Positions 1-8,194 of a DNA stretch of 64,000 bases are shown here, one piece after another; position 1 is the first letter of the stretch, and the number at the start of each line of letters is the position of its first letter. Origin of the DNA: Streptomyces griseoluteus. Lineage in GTDB: Bacteria; Actinomycetota; Actinomycetes; Streptomycetales; Streptomycetaceae. Position numbers and translations under genes: made by a program. The stretch is taken from the NCBI RefSeq assembly GCF_004784465.1, contig NZ_SRRU01000009.1, positions 62,001-126,000 of the forward strand, given 5' to 3'. The notes under the pieces are model-generated. The model made no database searches. It worked only from the letters and a program-made list of their open reading frames with translations, and was not told where the DNA came from.

Positions 1-24
1 CCGGAGCTGAACAGCCGTACCCGT

Positions 25-52
25 GAGGGCCGTCCATGACCGGGCGGCCCTC
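25..52. terminator. Hairpin terminator of a gene left of the window
   Basis: Eight-base arms GAGGGCCG and CGGCCCTC enclose a 12-base loop. No gene start or end is visible in the first 160 bases, so this most likely ends a gene lying to the left of the window. Apart from it, I see nothing in positions 1-160 except the leader of the next gene. Confidence 0.55.
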
Positions 53-160
53 GCTCGTGCCGGGAAACCCGCTGGTCCACGCCCTCACGGAGCCTTCCCG
101 CAGGCCCCCGGTGGCGTAGGGTCGGGACGGATAGGAACACCGACGGAAAGGGGCCTGACC

Positions 161-1249
161 ATGGCGCAGGAAGTACGCGGCGTCGTCGCACCGGGGAAGG
201 ACGAGCCGGTCCGGATCGAGACGATCGTGATCCCCGATCCGGGCCCCGGCGAGGCCGTCGTGGACATCCAGGCGTGCGGGGTCTGCCACACCGATCTGCA
301 CTACAAGCAGGGCGGCATCTCCGACGACTACCCCTTCCTGCTCGGCCACGAGGCCGCCGGTGTCGTGGAGTCGGTGGGGGAGGGCGTCACCGATGTCGCG
401 CCCGGTGACTTCGTGATCCTCAACTGGCGTGCGGTGTGCGGTAAATGCCGGGCCTGTCGGCGCGGGCGTCCCTGGTACTGCTTCGACACCCACAACGCGA
501 AGCAGAAGATGACCATCGCCTCCACCGGCCAGGAGCTCACCCCCGCCCTCGGCATCGGCGCCTTCGCCGAGAAGACGCTCGTCGCGGCCGGCCAGTGCAC
601 CAAGGTCGACCCCAAGGTCTCCCCGGCCGTCGCCGGACTGCTCGGCTGCGGTGTCATGGCGGGCATCGGCGCCGCCATCAACACCGGCAACGTCGGCCGG
701 GGCGACTCCGTCGCCGTCATCGGCTGCGGCGGCGTCGGGGACGCGGCCATCGCCGGGGCCGTGCTGGCCGGGGCCGTGAAGATCATCGCCGTCGACATCA
801 ACGACCGCAAGCTGCAGAAGGCGCGCACGCTGGGTGCAACCCACACGGTCAACTCCAAGGAGACCGACCCGGTCGAGGCGATCCGCGAAATCACCGGTGG
901 CTTCGGGGCCGACGTGGTGATCGACGCGGTCGGCCGCCCGGAGACCTACCGGCAGGCGTTCTACGCCCGAGACCTGGCCGGCACCGTCGTCCTGGTCGGC
1001 GTGCCCACCCCGGAGATGAAGCTCGAACTGCCCCTGCTGGACGTGTTCGGCCGCGGCGGCTCCCTCAAGTCCTCCTGGTACGGCGACTGTCTGCCCTCGC
1101 GGGACTTCCCGATGCTGATCGACCTGCACCTCCAGGGGCGCCTGCCGCTCGACGCGTTCGTCACCGAGACCATCCAACTGGACCAGGTGGAGCAGGCGTT
1201 CGAGCGGATGCAGCACGGCGACGTGCTGCGATCGGTGGTGGAGTTCTGA
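161..1249 (+). CDS. mscR: S-(hydroxymethyl)mycothiol dehydrogenase (mycothiol-dependent formaldehyde dehydrogenase)
   Basis: This is a 362-residue zinc-dependent medium-chain alcohol dehydrogenase. It oxidises the spontaneous formaldehyde-mycothiol adduct (and, in the family, reduces S-nitrosomycothiol) using NAD in the cytoplasm. The catalytic zinc region GVCHTD and the GHEAAG motif are near the N-terminus. The four-cysteine structural zinc loop (C-x2-C-x2-C-x7-C, in CGKCRACRRGRPWYC) follows, and the nucleotide-binding glycine run GCGGVG is in the middle. The start is the ATG preceded by GAAAGGGG; an open frame continues upstream but has no ribosome site. Its stop overlaps the start of an MBL-fold gene, the same pairing known for mycobacterial mscR, which supports the mycothiol assignment over a generic alcohol dehydrogenase. 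Confidence 0.9.
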   Translation: MAQEVRGVVAPGKDEPVRIETIVIPDPGPGEAVVDIQACGVCHTDLHYKQGGISDDYPFLLGHEAAGVVESVGEGVTDVAPGDFVILNWRAVCGKCRACRRGRPWYCFDTHNAKQKMTIASTGQELTPALGIGAFAEKTLVAAGQCTKVDPKVSPAVAGLLGCGVMAGIGAAINTGNVGRGDSVAVIGCGGVGDAAIAGAVLAGAVKIIAVDINDRKLQKARTLGATHTVNSKETDPVEAIREITGGFGADVVIDAVGRPETYRQAFYARDLAGTVVLVGVPTPEMKLELPLLDVFGRGGSLKSSWYGDCLPSRDFPMLIDLHLQGRLPLDAFVTETIQLDQVEQAFERMQHGDVLRSVVEF

Positions 1250-1878
1250 TGACCGCCCGTATCGAACGCCTCGTCACCTCCGGCCAGTTCACCCTCGACG
1301 GGGGGAGCTGGGACGTCGACAACAACGTGTGGATCGTCGGCGACGACCACGAGGCCGTCGTCATCGACCCCGCGCACGACGCCGAGGCCATCCTCGAAGC
1401 CGTGGGCGACCGCCGGCTCACCGCGATCGTGTGCACCCACGCGCACAACGACCATGTGAACGCGGCCCCCGCCCTCGCCGACCGGACCGGTGCCACCATC
1501 TGGCTCCACCCGGACGACCTGCCGCTCTGGCGGCTCACCCACCCCGAGCGCGAGCCCGACGAGCACCTGGTCGACGGCCAGGTGCTGGAGACCGCCGGAG
1601 CCGATCTGACCGTGCTGCACACGCCCGGTCACGCCCCCGGCGCCGTCTGCCTCTACGACCCCGGTCTCGGCGCGGTGTTCAGCGGCGACACCCTCTTCCA
1701 GGGCGGCCCCGGCGCCACCGGGCGGTCGTACTCGCACTTCCCGACGATCATCGACTCGATCCGGGACCGGCTGCTCACCCTCCCCCCGGAGACCAAGGTG
1801 CTCACCGGCCACGGCGACCCCACGACGATCGGCGAGGAGTCGGGCCACCTCCAGGAGTGGATCGAGCGGGGTCACTGA
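1249..1878 (+). CDS. MBL-fold metallohydrolase, probable partner of MscR
   Basis: This 209-residue protein has a metallo-beta-lactamase fold. The metal-binding signature THAHNDH lies near residue 63, followed by the downstream metal ligands HTPGHAPG and SGDTLF and a C-terminal TGHGDPT. This pattern is typical of glyoxalase II-type thioester hydrolases. The ATG overlaps the mscR stop as TGATG, so the two are translationally coupled. Given that MscR makes S-formylmycothiol, hydrolysis of that thioester to formate and mycothiol is the most economical role, but this is an inference from gene order. A strong terminator follows directly. Confidence 0.82.
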   Translation: MTARIERLVTSGQFTLDGGSWDVDNNVWIVGDDHEAVVIDPAHDAEAILEAVGDRRLTAIVCTHAHNDHVNAAPALADRTGATIWLHPDDLPLWRLTHPEREPDEHLVDGQVLETAGADLTVLHTPGHAPGAVCLYDPGLGAVFSGDTLFQGGPGATGRSYSHFPTIIDSIRDRLLTLPPETKVLTGHGDPTTIGEESGHLQEWIERGH

Positions 1879-1891
1879 TCCGCACCGTCTG

Positions 1892-1939
1892 AGCGGGGAC
1901 CGCCGCGACCGGACAGCCTCTGTCGCGGCGGTCCCCGCT
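1892..1939 (+). terminator. Very strong hairpin, 18-bp perfect arms
   Basis: The arms 1892-1909 and 1922-1939 are perfectly complementary over 18 bases (AGCGGGGACCGCCGCGAC on the left) with a 12-base loop. It lies 14 bases after the MBL-fold gene and ends 16 bases before the next start codon. There is no T-run, as is normal for Streptomyces terminators. Confidence 0.8.
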
Positions 1940-1943
1940 GCCC

Positions 1944-1949
1944 TACCGT
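1944..1949 (+). promoter_or_regulatory. Probable -10 box of a leaderless transcript
   Basis: TACCGT fits the actinobacterial TANNNT -10 pattern and is followed by exactly six bases and then the ATG of the dehydrogenase gene. That gene has no ribosome-binding site. The geometry suggests transcription starts at or next to the A of ATG. The matching -35 would lie inside the preceding hairpin and is weak. Confidence 0.4.
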
Positions 1950-1955
1950 CGGCCC

Positions 1956-2765
1956 ATGACCGATCTCACCCATCGCTTCACGGGCCACGCGGCCCTCGTC
2001 ACAGGCGCGGGCCGGGGCATCGGCGCGGCCGTCGCCCGGCGCCTCGCCCAGGAGGGCGCCCGCGTCCTGGTCACCGACCAGGACGCGCCGGAGGCCGAGC
2101 AGACCGCCGCTTCGCTGCGCCAACAGGGGCTCACCGCCAGGGCGTTGGTGTGTGACGTGGCCGACCGGGCCTCGGTGGAGGCGGCCGTGACCCACGCGGT
2201 CGACGCCTTCGGCTCGCTCGACGTGCTGGTGAACTGCGCCGCCCACTGCTCACCGGACGCGGGCGCGAAGTTCGAGGACGACCCGGACGAGTCCTGGGCC
2301 CGTGACCTCGACATCACCCTGGGCGGCGTCCGCCGCTGCTGCCAGGCCGCGCTGCCCCACCTCGCCGCCTCCGGACGCGGCGCCATCGTGAGCATCGGCT
2401 CGGTCAACGGCCTGATGGACTTCGGCAACCACGCCTACAGCGCCGCCAAGGCCGGCCTCGGCTCCCTCACCCGCACCCTCGCCGGCCGCTCGGCCGCCCG
2501 CGGGGTCCGGGTCAACCTGGTCGCGCCAGGCACCGTGCGCACCTCCGCCTGGGAGGGCCGCGACGACGACCTGGACGCGGTACGCGACTGCTATCCGCTC
2601 GGCCGGGTCGGCGAGCCCGAGGACATCGCGGCGGCCGTCGCCTTCCTCGCCTCCCGCGACGCCGCCTGGATCACCGGCACCACCCTCGTCGTCGACGGCG
2701 GCCTCACCTCGGTGCACACCGGGTTCCGGACCGCGATGGACGGCAGCCGCGGCGGGCCGGGATGA
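1956..2765 (+). CDS. Short-chain dehydrogenase/reductase (SDR)
   Basis: This 269-residue classical SDR has the NAD(P)-binding motif TGAGRGIG at residues 16-23, the NNAG-equivalent region (VNCAAH), a catalytic Ser in IVSIGSVNG and the active-site YSAAK (Tyr and Lys). The C-terminal ITGTTLVVDGG is typical of the FabG-like subgroup. A Rossmann fold that reduces or oxidises a keto/hydroxy substrate with NAD(P)(H) is secure, but the substrate cannot be read from sequence. It stands alone after a strong terminator and seems to be transcribed from its own promoter without a leader. Confidence 0.85.
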   Translation: MTDLTHRFTGHAALVTGAGRGIGAAVARRLAQEGARVLVTDQDAPEAEQTAASLRQQGLTARALVCDVADRASVEAAVTHAVDAFGSLDVLVNCAAHCSPDAGAKFEDDPDESWARDLDITLGGVRRCCQAALPHLAASGRGAIVSIGSVNGLMDFGNHAYSAAKAGLGSLTRTLAGRSAARGVRVNLVAPGTVRTSAWEGRDDDLDAVRDCYPLGRVGEPEDIAAAVAFLASRDAAWITGTTLVVDGGLTSVHTGFRTAMDGSRGGPG

Positions 2766-2898
2766 AGTTCACCGTTTCGTCACAGCATGCCGGAAACACA
2801 ACCATCCGGCCGAGGAGCCGGTCTAGTAGGCCGTAAGCCCCAGGAACCACCGGGGCCGAGAACCCGGGGGTGTCCCCGGGACCCGCAGGGGAGAAGGG

Positions 2899-3606
2899 AT
2901 GGGGCCGACCATGGGGGACATACGCAGACGGGGAGCCGTCGCACTCGGGGTCGGCGCGCTGGTCGCGCCGCTCGCCATCGCCGTCACCGCCACTCCGGCC
3001 CAGGCCGCGAGCTGCACCACCAAGGCGGGCCCGTACCAGAAGCAGGTCGAGCGGTTCCTCGGCCGCACGGTGGACGGCAAGCAGTCCTCGGGGGACTGCT
3101 CGGCCATCCGCAGCTTCCAGAACAAGCACGGCATCACCCCCAACATCGGCTACGCCGGACCCGTCACCTGGGGTGTGATGGACCTCATGAACCGGCAGAA
3201 GGCCGTGGGGAAGAACCCCAACAAGGACGGCAAGTGTCCGGTGAACAAGGGCCGCATCGCCTGTGTGAACCTCACCCTCCAGCTCAGCTGGGTCCAGGAC
3301 GGCAAGAAGCTGGTCTACGGCCCCGTCCCGGTGCGCACCGGACGCGACAAGTACGGGACCCGCACCGGCCTGAAGAAGGTCTACTGGCGTGACATCGACC
3401 ACGTCTCCAGCCTCTACGACGTGCCGATGCCCTACAGCCAGTTCTTCGACGGCGGCCAGGCGTTCCACTCCGTCGGTCTCAGCATGTGGAACCCGCCGGG
3501 TTCCCACGGCTGTGTGAACATGACCACGAAGGACGCGAAGAAGTACTGGTCGCTCCTGAAGAACGGCGACGACGTCTTCGTCTACGGCCGCAAGCCCGGT
3601 ACCTGA
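2899..3606 (+). CDS. Secreted L,D-transpeptidase (YkuD domain)
   Basis: The 235-residue product has an N-terminal Sec signal (basic start, hydrophobic residues 13-30, cleavage near AQA-A at 36). A peptidoglycan-binding-like region (about 45-100, with the RSFQNKHGITP repeat core) comes next, and a C-terminal YkuD domain follows. The catalytic motif SHGCVN places the nucleophile at Cys205, with His190 and His203 nearby. L,D-transpeptidases form 3-3 crosslinks or attach proteins to peptidoglycan outside the membrane. The ATG at 2899 has AGGGGAGAAGGG upstream with good spacing; an ATG at 2911 is an alternative. Confidence 0.88.
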   Translation: MGPTMGDIRRRGAVALGVGALVAPLAIAVTATPAQAASCTTKAGPYQKQVERFLGRTVDGKQSSGDCSAIRSFQNKHGITPNIGYAGPVTWGVMDLMNRQKAVGKNPNKDGKCPVNKGRIACVNLTLQLSWVQDGKKLVYGPVPVRTGRDKYGTRTGLKKVYWRDIDHVSSLYDVPMPYSQFFDGGQAFHSVGLSMWNPPGSHGCVNMTTKDAKKYWSLLKNGDDVFVYGRKPGT

Positions 3607-3740
3607 GCACGGCCCGCGTGCGGACGGGCGGGCCGAACCGAACTCGCCCTTCCGCACGGCTTCTTGACGTGATGAGCGACACGGTCCGAAATGCCCGGAT
3701 CGCTCGTACTTATTCACGGCGCCTTCACGGGGACCGGCAT

Positions 3741-3926
3741 ATGCTTCACACCATGTCCACCACTGCTGAAGCCTTCTGCGGGCGCTCGGCCGCGGAGGTC
3801 AACGAGGAGATCCGGGCCCTGTGGCGCCGGTCGGGCGGCATCCTGACCAGTGAGCAGCGCGCGGAGTACCAGCGCCTCGTGATGGAGTGGGCCGCCGCGG
3901 CCCCGACGCCGCGCCGCCCGGTCTGA
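3741..3926 (+). CDS. Small conserved-looking protein, function unknown
   Basis: A 61-residue acidic N-terminal/helical small protein with the segment AAEVNEEIRALWRRSGG and a second helix EQRAEYQRLVMEWAAA. I do not recognise a family, but the codon bias fits a real Streptomyces gene. A GGGGA sequence lies at suitable distance before ATG 3741; an in-frame ATG at 3753 would give 57 residues. A perfect terminator hairpin follows 34 bases after the stop. It is predicted to be cytoplasmic and all-helical. Confidence 0.6.
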   Translation: MLHTMSTTAEAFCGRSAAEVNEEIRALWRRSGGILTSEQRAEYQRLVMEWAAAAPTPRRPV

Positions 3927-3959
3927 CCGGACCCCGCAGAGCCACCGTCGAACCGCCCA

Positions 3960-3990
3960 GAGGGCACCCGTGACCGGGTGCCCTCGTTTG
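3960..3990. terminator. Hairpin terminator between convergent genes
   Basis: Eleven-base perfect arms GAGGGCACCCG and CGGGTGCCCTC with a four-base loop are followed by GTTTG. It sits between the small gene on the plus strand and the protease gene ending at 4031 on the minus strand, so it can serve both. Confidence 0.75.
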
Positions 3991-4030
3991 CCGTGCCCGC
4001 CTTCCTGGCCGCGCCTGCCTCGGCCAGGGG

Positions 4031-5404
4031 TCAGCCCCAGGTCGCCGAGTAGTACCGCTGGTACGCCTTGCGGTCCTGCTCGGCGCGGATGTACCGGGTG
4101 GCGACCAGCGCGATCACACTGCCCGCGATCACCAGCAGTCCGGGGCCGACGTTACGGGTGTCGGTGAGGCGGGCCAGCAGCGTCTGTCCGTCCACGCCGG
4201 TCACCGGGGCCGAGGAGCCGGGGCGGGCCGCGCTCGGCGTCATCCCGCTCTGGCCCGTCTCCGTCGCGGGGGTGGGGGCGGCGCTCTGGGCGCCGGAGGG
4301 AGGCGTGGCGGTGATGAGCTTGACGTTCAACGCGGTGAGTGCCTTGGTCACCGGCTGGAAGAAGGTCGTACCGCCGGTGGTGCAGTCGCCGTTGCCGCCC
4401 GAGGTGACGCCGAGGGCGACACCCTCGGAGAACATCGGGCCGCCGCTGTCACCGGGTTCGGCGCAGACATCGGTCTCGATCAGGCCGGTGACGGTGCCCT
4501 CGGGGTAGTTCACGGTCGCGTTGAGCGCGGTCACCTGGCCGTCGCGCAGCCCGCTGGTGCTGCCGCTGCGGAACACCCGCTGGCCCACGGCCGCGTCGCC
4601 CGCGCCGGTGATGCGGACGCCCTTGCCGCCGCCGACCGCCACCACGTCGGCGCCCGGACCGGCCTTGTCGGTGTCGTACTGGACGAGGGAGAAGTCGCCG
4701 CCGGGGAAGCTGCTGTTGACCGTCGCGCCCAGTTGCCGGGTGCCCTGGCCGTCCGCGAACCAGATGGAGCCGGTCGGCCCGCAGTGCCCGGCGGTGAGGA
4801 TGAAGTCCCGCTGTCCGTCGGTCACGTTGAACCCGGCCGAGCAGCGGCCGCCGGTCGAGAGGATCGGCTGGGCGCCGTTGAGCCGGGTGGTGAACCTGCC
4901 CCCGGTCCGCTGCATCGTCACGAAGTCCCCGATGCGCGAGGCGACTTGAGTCATCTTCGTCCAGTCGCCGGACGACACCGTGCGGTCCCCGCTCACCACG
5001 ATCCGGTTGGTGCGGTAGTCCACCGCCCAGGCGGTGCCCGGCACGCGCGGGGCCGAACGCAGCGCGGCGGTGGCCGACTTCAGCTCGTTCATGCTGTGGC
5101 CGACGACCTTCGCCCGGGCTCCCGCCGCGCGTACCTCGGCGGCCGCCCGCTCGTCGGTCACGGCGACGACCGGACGGCTCTGCGCGTCCACCCAGTTGCC
5201 CGCCGAGCGGGCCGTGCCGAGCCGCTCCGCGAGTGCCGCGCCCTTGCTCCCGGCCGTACCGGCCGCGCTGAACGTGGTGGCCGGCGCTGCCGGGGTCTCG
5301 CTCGCCATGGCCGCCTGCGCGACCATCCCTCCTCCCAGGAGGAGTCCGCCGACCGCCGCCAGCCGTGTCACTCGCCGGACGACCCGCCGTCGTGCGTGCC
5401 TCAT
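4031..5404 (-). CDS. Membrane-anchored S1 serine protease (streptogrisin/alpha-lytic type)
   Basis: The 457-residue protein has a signal peptide (about 1-34), a prodomain-like segment to about 180 and a chymotrypsin-fold protease domain. The catalytic residues are His207 (TAGHC), a probable Asp237 (GGDFSLVQYD) and Ser320 (EPGDSGGP); the cysteines next to His and in CAEPGDSGG fit the family's disulfides. A proline/serine-rich linker (about 368-405) and a hydrophobic helix at 420-436 with an RYIRAEQDRK tail follow. Normal streptogrisins are released, whereas this layout would hold the enzyme on the outer face of the membrane. The ATG with MRHARR starts a proper n-region; an upstream in-frame extension is open but not signal-like. 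Confidence 0.87.
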   Translation of the reverse strand: MRHARRRVVRRVTRLAAVGGLLLGGGMVAQAAMASETPAAPATTFSAAGTAGSKGAALAERLGTARSAGNWVDAQSRPVVAVTDERAAAEVRAAGARAKVVGHSMNELKSATAALRSAPRVPGTAWAVDYRTNRIVVSGDRTVSSGDWTKMTQVASRIGDFVTMQRTGGRFTTRLNGAQPILSTGGRCSAGFNVTDGQRDFILTAGHCGPTGSIWFADGQGTRQLGATVNSSFPGGDFSLVQYDTDKAGPGADVVAVGGGKGVRITGAGDAAVGQRVFRSGSTSGLRDGQVTALNATVNYPEGTVTGLIETDVCAEPGDSGGPMFSEGVALGVTSGGNGDCTTGGTTFFQPVTKALTALNVKLITATPPSGAQSAAPTPATETGQSGMTPSAARPGSSAPVTGVDGQTLLARLTDTRNVGPGLLVIAGSVIALVATRYIRAEQDRKAYQRYYSATWG

Positions 5405-5539
5405 GCCAGACTCCCGAACCCCGAGCGCGCACCGCCCGGACCGGCGGCACGGGGCCCTCCGGTCGCGAGCGCCCCCCGTCAGTACGGGACCGGGGCCGGG
5501 AGTGTTCACCGGACGGCACGATCTCCCCGGCCGGCGGGG

Positions 5540-6370
5540 TCAGTTCTTGCGGGCCACCCCGCCGAACATGGCGACCTCCTCCGGCTCGGTGTCCCCGGCG
5601 CCCTCGGGACGCCAGCGCGAGCAGGACACCACGCCCGGCTCCAGCAGCTCCAGACCGTCGAAGAAGCGGGTCACGTCCTCGGGGGTGCGCTGGGTGAGCT
5701 TGGGGGTGCCGTGCTCGTTCCAGAACTTCACCGCCTCGTCCACGTCCGGCATCGAGGGGCTGGTGACGGTGTGCGACAGCACCAGGTAGCTCCCGGCCGG
5801 CAGCCGGTCCACCAACTGCCGTACCAGGCGGTACGGGTCCTCGTCGTCGCCGATGAAGATGACCACGCCGAGCAGCATCAGGGCCACCGGCCGGCTGAAG
5901 TCCAGTGTCTTCGCCGCGTGTTCGAAGATCGAGTCGATGTTGCGCAGATCCTCGTCGAGGTAGTCCGTACGGCCCTCGGGGGTGCTGGTGAGCAGGGCGC
6001 GGGCGTGGGTGAGGACCAGCGGGTCGTTGTCGACGTAGACGACCCGCGTCTCCGGGGCCACGCTCTGCGCGACCTCGTGCGTGTTGTCGGCGGTGGGCAG
6101 GCCGGTGCCGATGTCCAGGAACTGCCGGATGCCGAGGTCGTTGACCAGATGACGCACGGCACGGCCCAGGAAGAGGCGGTCGTGGCGGGCGTACTCCCCG
6201 ATGCCGGGGTGCAGCCGGCGGATCTGGTCGCCGGCCGCGCGGTCGACCTCGTAGTTGTCCTTGCCGCCGAGCCAGTAGTTCCAGATGCGGGCGGTGTGCG
6301 GCTGGCCGGTGTTGATGCGGGCGCGAAGGGACGCGGCCACGTCGTTGGTGGCGGCCGGGTTGTCGGTCAC
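5540..6370 (-). CDS. SAM-dependent methyltransferase (DUF574 family)
   Basis: This 276-residue protein belongs to the actinobacterial DUF574 methyltransferase family. The opening ARIWNYWLGGKDNYEVDR is the family hallmark, and the SAM-binding motif I reads FLDIGTGLPT. The acidic residue of motif II is in VVYVDNDPLVL. The start is GTG, with GGAG seven bases upstream. Streptomyces genomes carry many such paralogues, often without known substrate; no neighbour here suggests one. It is divergent from the PPOX gene, sharing the 6371-6511 intergenic region. Confidence 0.83.
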   Translation of the reverse strand: MTDNPAATNDVAASLRARINTGQPHTARIWNYWLGGKDNYEVDRAAGDQIRRLHPGIGEYARHDRLFLGRAVRHLVNDLGIRQFLDIGTGLPTADNTHEVAQSVAPETRVVYVDNDPLVLTHARALLTSTPEGRTDYLDEDLRNIDSIFEHAAKTLDFSRPVALMLLGVVIFIGDDEDPYRLVRQLVDRLPAGSYLVLSHTVTSPSMPDVDEAVKFWNEHGTPKLTQRTPEDVTRFFDGLELLEPGVVSCSRWRPEGAGDTEPEEVAMFGGVARKN

Positions 6371-6511
6371 GAGGGTCAGCTCCTGGGGTGCCTGGGGCGG
6401 GAGGTACCGGTCAAGACGCAATCTAGACGCCGGAGTTGCTCCGCGCCGCAGGTCCGCGGCATCGGGAGTGTCCGCGCGGCCCCCGGCGGGCCCCCTCGTA
6501 GACTCGGAGCC

Positions 6512-6898
6512 ATGGACGACGCGCTTGTGTCCCGGCTCGGCTCGGGCAAGTACCTGCTGGTCACCAGCTACCGCAAGGACGGCACTCCGGTGGCCACCCC
6601 GGTCTGGGTCGTCCCCGACGGCGACGCCCTCGGCGTCTGGACCGCCGCCGACAGCTACAAGGTCAAGCGCATCCGCCGCCGCGCGGACGTCCTGGTGGGC
6701 CCCTGCGACATGCGCGGCCGCCCGACCGGCGCCCCGCACCCCGCGCACGCCGAGATCGCCGACCCCGCCACCACGGCCCGCTACCGCACCCTGATCGCCC
6801 GCAAGTACGGCATCGCGGGCCGCCTCACCCTGCTGGGCAGCAGGCTGCGGCGGGGGACCGAGGGCACGGTGGGAATCCGGGTGACGTTTCCCGCCTAG
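6512..6898 (+). CDS. PPOX-class, probably F420-dependent, oxidoreductase
   Basis: This 128-residue split-beta-barrel protein resembles the pyridoxamine-phosphate-oxidase-like F420/flavin-binding family. Recognisable parts are the LVTSYRKDGTPVATPVWVV strand pair, the SYKVKRIRR basic strip that usually contacts the cofactor phosphate, and VLVGPCDMRGRPTG. Such proteins reduce small substrates with F420H2 or bind FMN or heme; the exact cofactor cannot be read here. TAGACT lies seven bases before the ATG, in leaderless-promoter position, although CGGAGCC could also act as a weak ribosome site. Confidence 0.78.
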   Translation: MDDALVSRLGSGKYLLVTSYRKDGTPVATPVWVVPDGDALGVWTAADSYKVKRIRRRADVLVGPCDMRGRPTGAPHPAHAEIADPATTARYRTLIARKYGIAGRLTLLGSRLRRGTEGTVGIRVTFPA

Positions 6899-6911
6899 CC
6901 GGCCGACCGCC

Positions 6912-7316
6912 TCAGGTCCACGCCCGGCACGACTCGTCCAGCAGCTGGAAGACCGGTTCGCCGCGGACCGGGTCCTCGGCCGTCGACAGGCGGACCCGGT
7001 CACCGCTGTGGATGCCGATCAGGGGGCCCATGACGCGACCGCGTACGACGAAGCCCTCGGCGAGTTCGACGAGGGAGACATTGCGGGCGGCGGGGGTGTT
7101 GCGGTGGACGGTGGTGGAGTGGCGGACCGTGCCGATGCCCTCGCTGCGCTCGGTGCGGAGGTCGCTGCCCTGGCAGACCGGACACAGGAGCCGGTGGTAC
7201 ATCGCGGTGCCGCACCAGCCGCAGCGCTGGTACTCGATGGAGTCGGCGGGGCGGTCGGTGAGGAGGCCCGCCGAGCCCGCCACCGGCTGGGCCGTTCCTG
7301 CTGAGTGGTGGTACAC
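6912..7316 (-). CDS. Zn-ribbon/OB-fold (DUF35-type) acyl-CoA-associated protein
   Basis: The 134-residue protein begins with a rubredoxin-like zinc ribbon (CGWCG then CPVC) and continues into a DUF35 OB-fold with GRVMGPLIGIHSGDRVRL. Proteins of this architecture usually bind acyl-CoA and partner thiolases or ketosynthases (as in acetoacetyl-CoA synthase complexes), but no thiolase is adjacent. The GTG start is preceded by GGGAG nine bases upstream. Its promoter region carries a palindrome that recurs before the neighbouring TetR gene, so it is the likely target of that regulator. Confidence 0.75.
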   Translation of the reverse strand: MYHHSAGTAQPVAGSAGLLTDRPADSIEYQRCGWCGTAMYHRLLCPVCQGSDLRTERSEGIGTVRHSTTVHRNTPAARNVSLVELAEGFVVRGRVMGPLIGIHSGDRVRLSTAEDPVRGEPVFQLLDESCRAWT

Positions 7317-7391
7317 GCTCGTCAACTCCCTGCACTGGGCCGGAATCCGCTCGTGCCCGATGCCGTGCCACCGTGCACGAGCGACAGGGTA

Positions 7392-7407
7392 TGGCACTCA
7401 GTGTCAC
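7392..7407. promoter_or_regulatory. Candidate TetR operator, copy 1
   Basis: TGGCACTCAGTGTCAC contains the odd-centred inverted repeat GCACT-C-AGTGT. It lies about 75 bases upstream of the Zn-ribbon/OB-fold start, next to a minus-strand TACCCT (TANNNT-type -10) at 7386-7391, so a bound repressor would block that promoter. A near-identical copy is at 8195-8209. Confidence 0.6.
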
Positions 7408-7432
7408 TCGTAAAGGCACTGCGTACCCTTAT

Positions 7433-8164
7433 TTAGCGGCTCTCGCCCTGGGCCGCCTCGAACTGCCGCACCACCTGCCAGAGCGGGGCGTCCCGGCGGG
7501 CCACCAGGACCACCACGTCGTCGGGGCGCGGCGACTCGGGCGGGAAGGGAGACGGCGCGGGCCGGGCCGGCGTGTCGGCGAACGCCGTCTGCACGCAGGC
7601 GAGCGCGTGATCCACGGCCGCCTCCGCGTCCCCCTTGCCGTCCGAACGCAGCCAGGAGCGAAGGGCGTTGTTGTGCGCGGCGACCACCGCGGCCGCGATC
7701 ACGTCCGCGCGCAGCGTGCCGTCGGGCAGGTCCGCGAACCTCCCGCGCAGATACGCGGCGAGTGCCCGCTCGTAACGCCAGACGACCGACAGCTCGTACG
7801 CCCGCAGCCCCGGCACCCGGCGGGTCAGCCGGTAGCGCTGTACCGAGAACGCCGGGTTCTCCGCGTACATGCGCAGCACCAGCCGGGCCGCGTCGCACAC
7901 CCGCCGCACCGGCTCCTCGTCGCTCTCGCCCGCCGCGAGGAACGCGGTCATGTCGGCGAGGCAGCTCTCGTGGTCGGGGAAGACCACGTCCTCCTTGGAG
8001 GGGAAGTAGCGGAAGAACGACCGCCGTCCGACCTCCGCCAGCGCCACGATGTCGTCCACCGTGGTCTGCTCGTACCCACGCTCCAGGAAGAGCTGGAAGG
8101 CGGCCGCCACCAGGGCGTCCCGCATCGGCGGCTTCGCGGGCGGCGCCGCACTGCTGGTGCTCAT
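7433..8164 (-). CDS. TetR/AcrR-family transcriptional regulator
   Basis: The 243-residue protein has an N-terminal helix-turn-helix of TetR type (ALVAAAFQLFLERGYEQTTVDDIVALAEVG followed by RSFFRYFPSKEDVV, about residues 15-65; quoted here in two parts). A variable ligand-binding helical domain follows. It ends 116 bases upstream of the Zn-ribbon/OB-fold gene, reading the same way. A palindrome shared by its own upstream region and that of the OB-fold gene suggests it represses both. The ligand may be an acyl-CoA or lipid-like molecule, judged only from the target's family. Confidence 0.85.
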   Translation of the reverse strand: MSTSSAAPPAKPPMRDALVAAAFQLFLERGYEQTTVDDIVALAEVGRRSFFRYFPSKEDVVFPDHESCLADMTAFLAAGESDEEPVRRVCDAARLVLRMYAENPAFSVQRYRLTRRVPGLRAYELSVVWRYERALAAYLRGRFADLPDGTLRADVIAAAVVAAHNNALRSWLRSDGKGDAEAAVDHALACVQTAFADTPARPAPSPFPPESPRPDDVVVLVARRDAPLWQVVRQFEAAQGESR

Positions 8165-8194
8165 GGACGGGAACGTAGCACCCGGCGGCCACCT

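Noticed and set aside
23..160. Extended N-terminus for MscR
   Set aside because: The ATG at 161 has a ribosome site and starts the normal family N-terminus; the extension is Arg/Pro-rich and overlaps a terminator.
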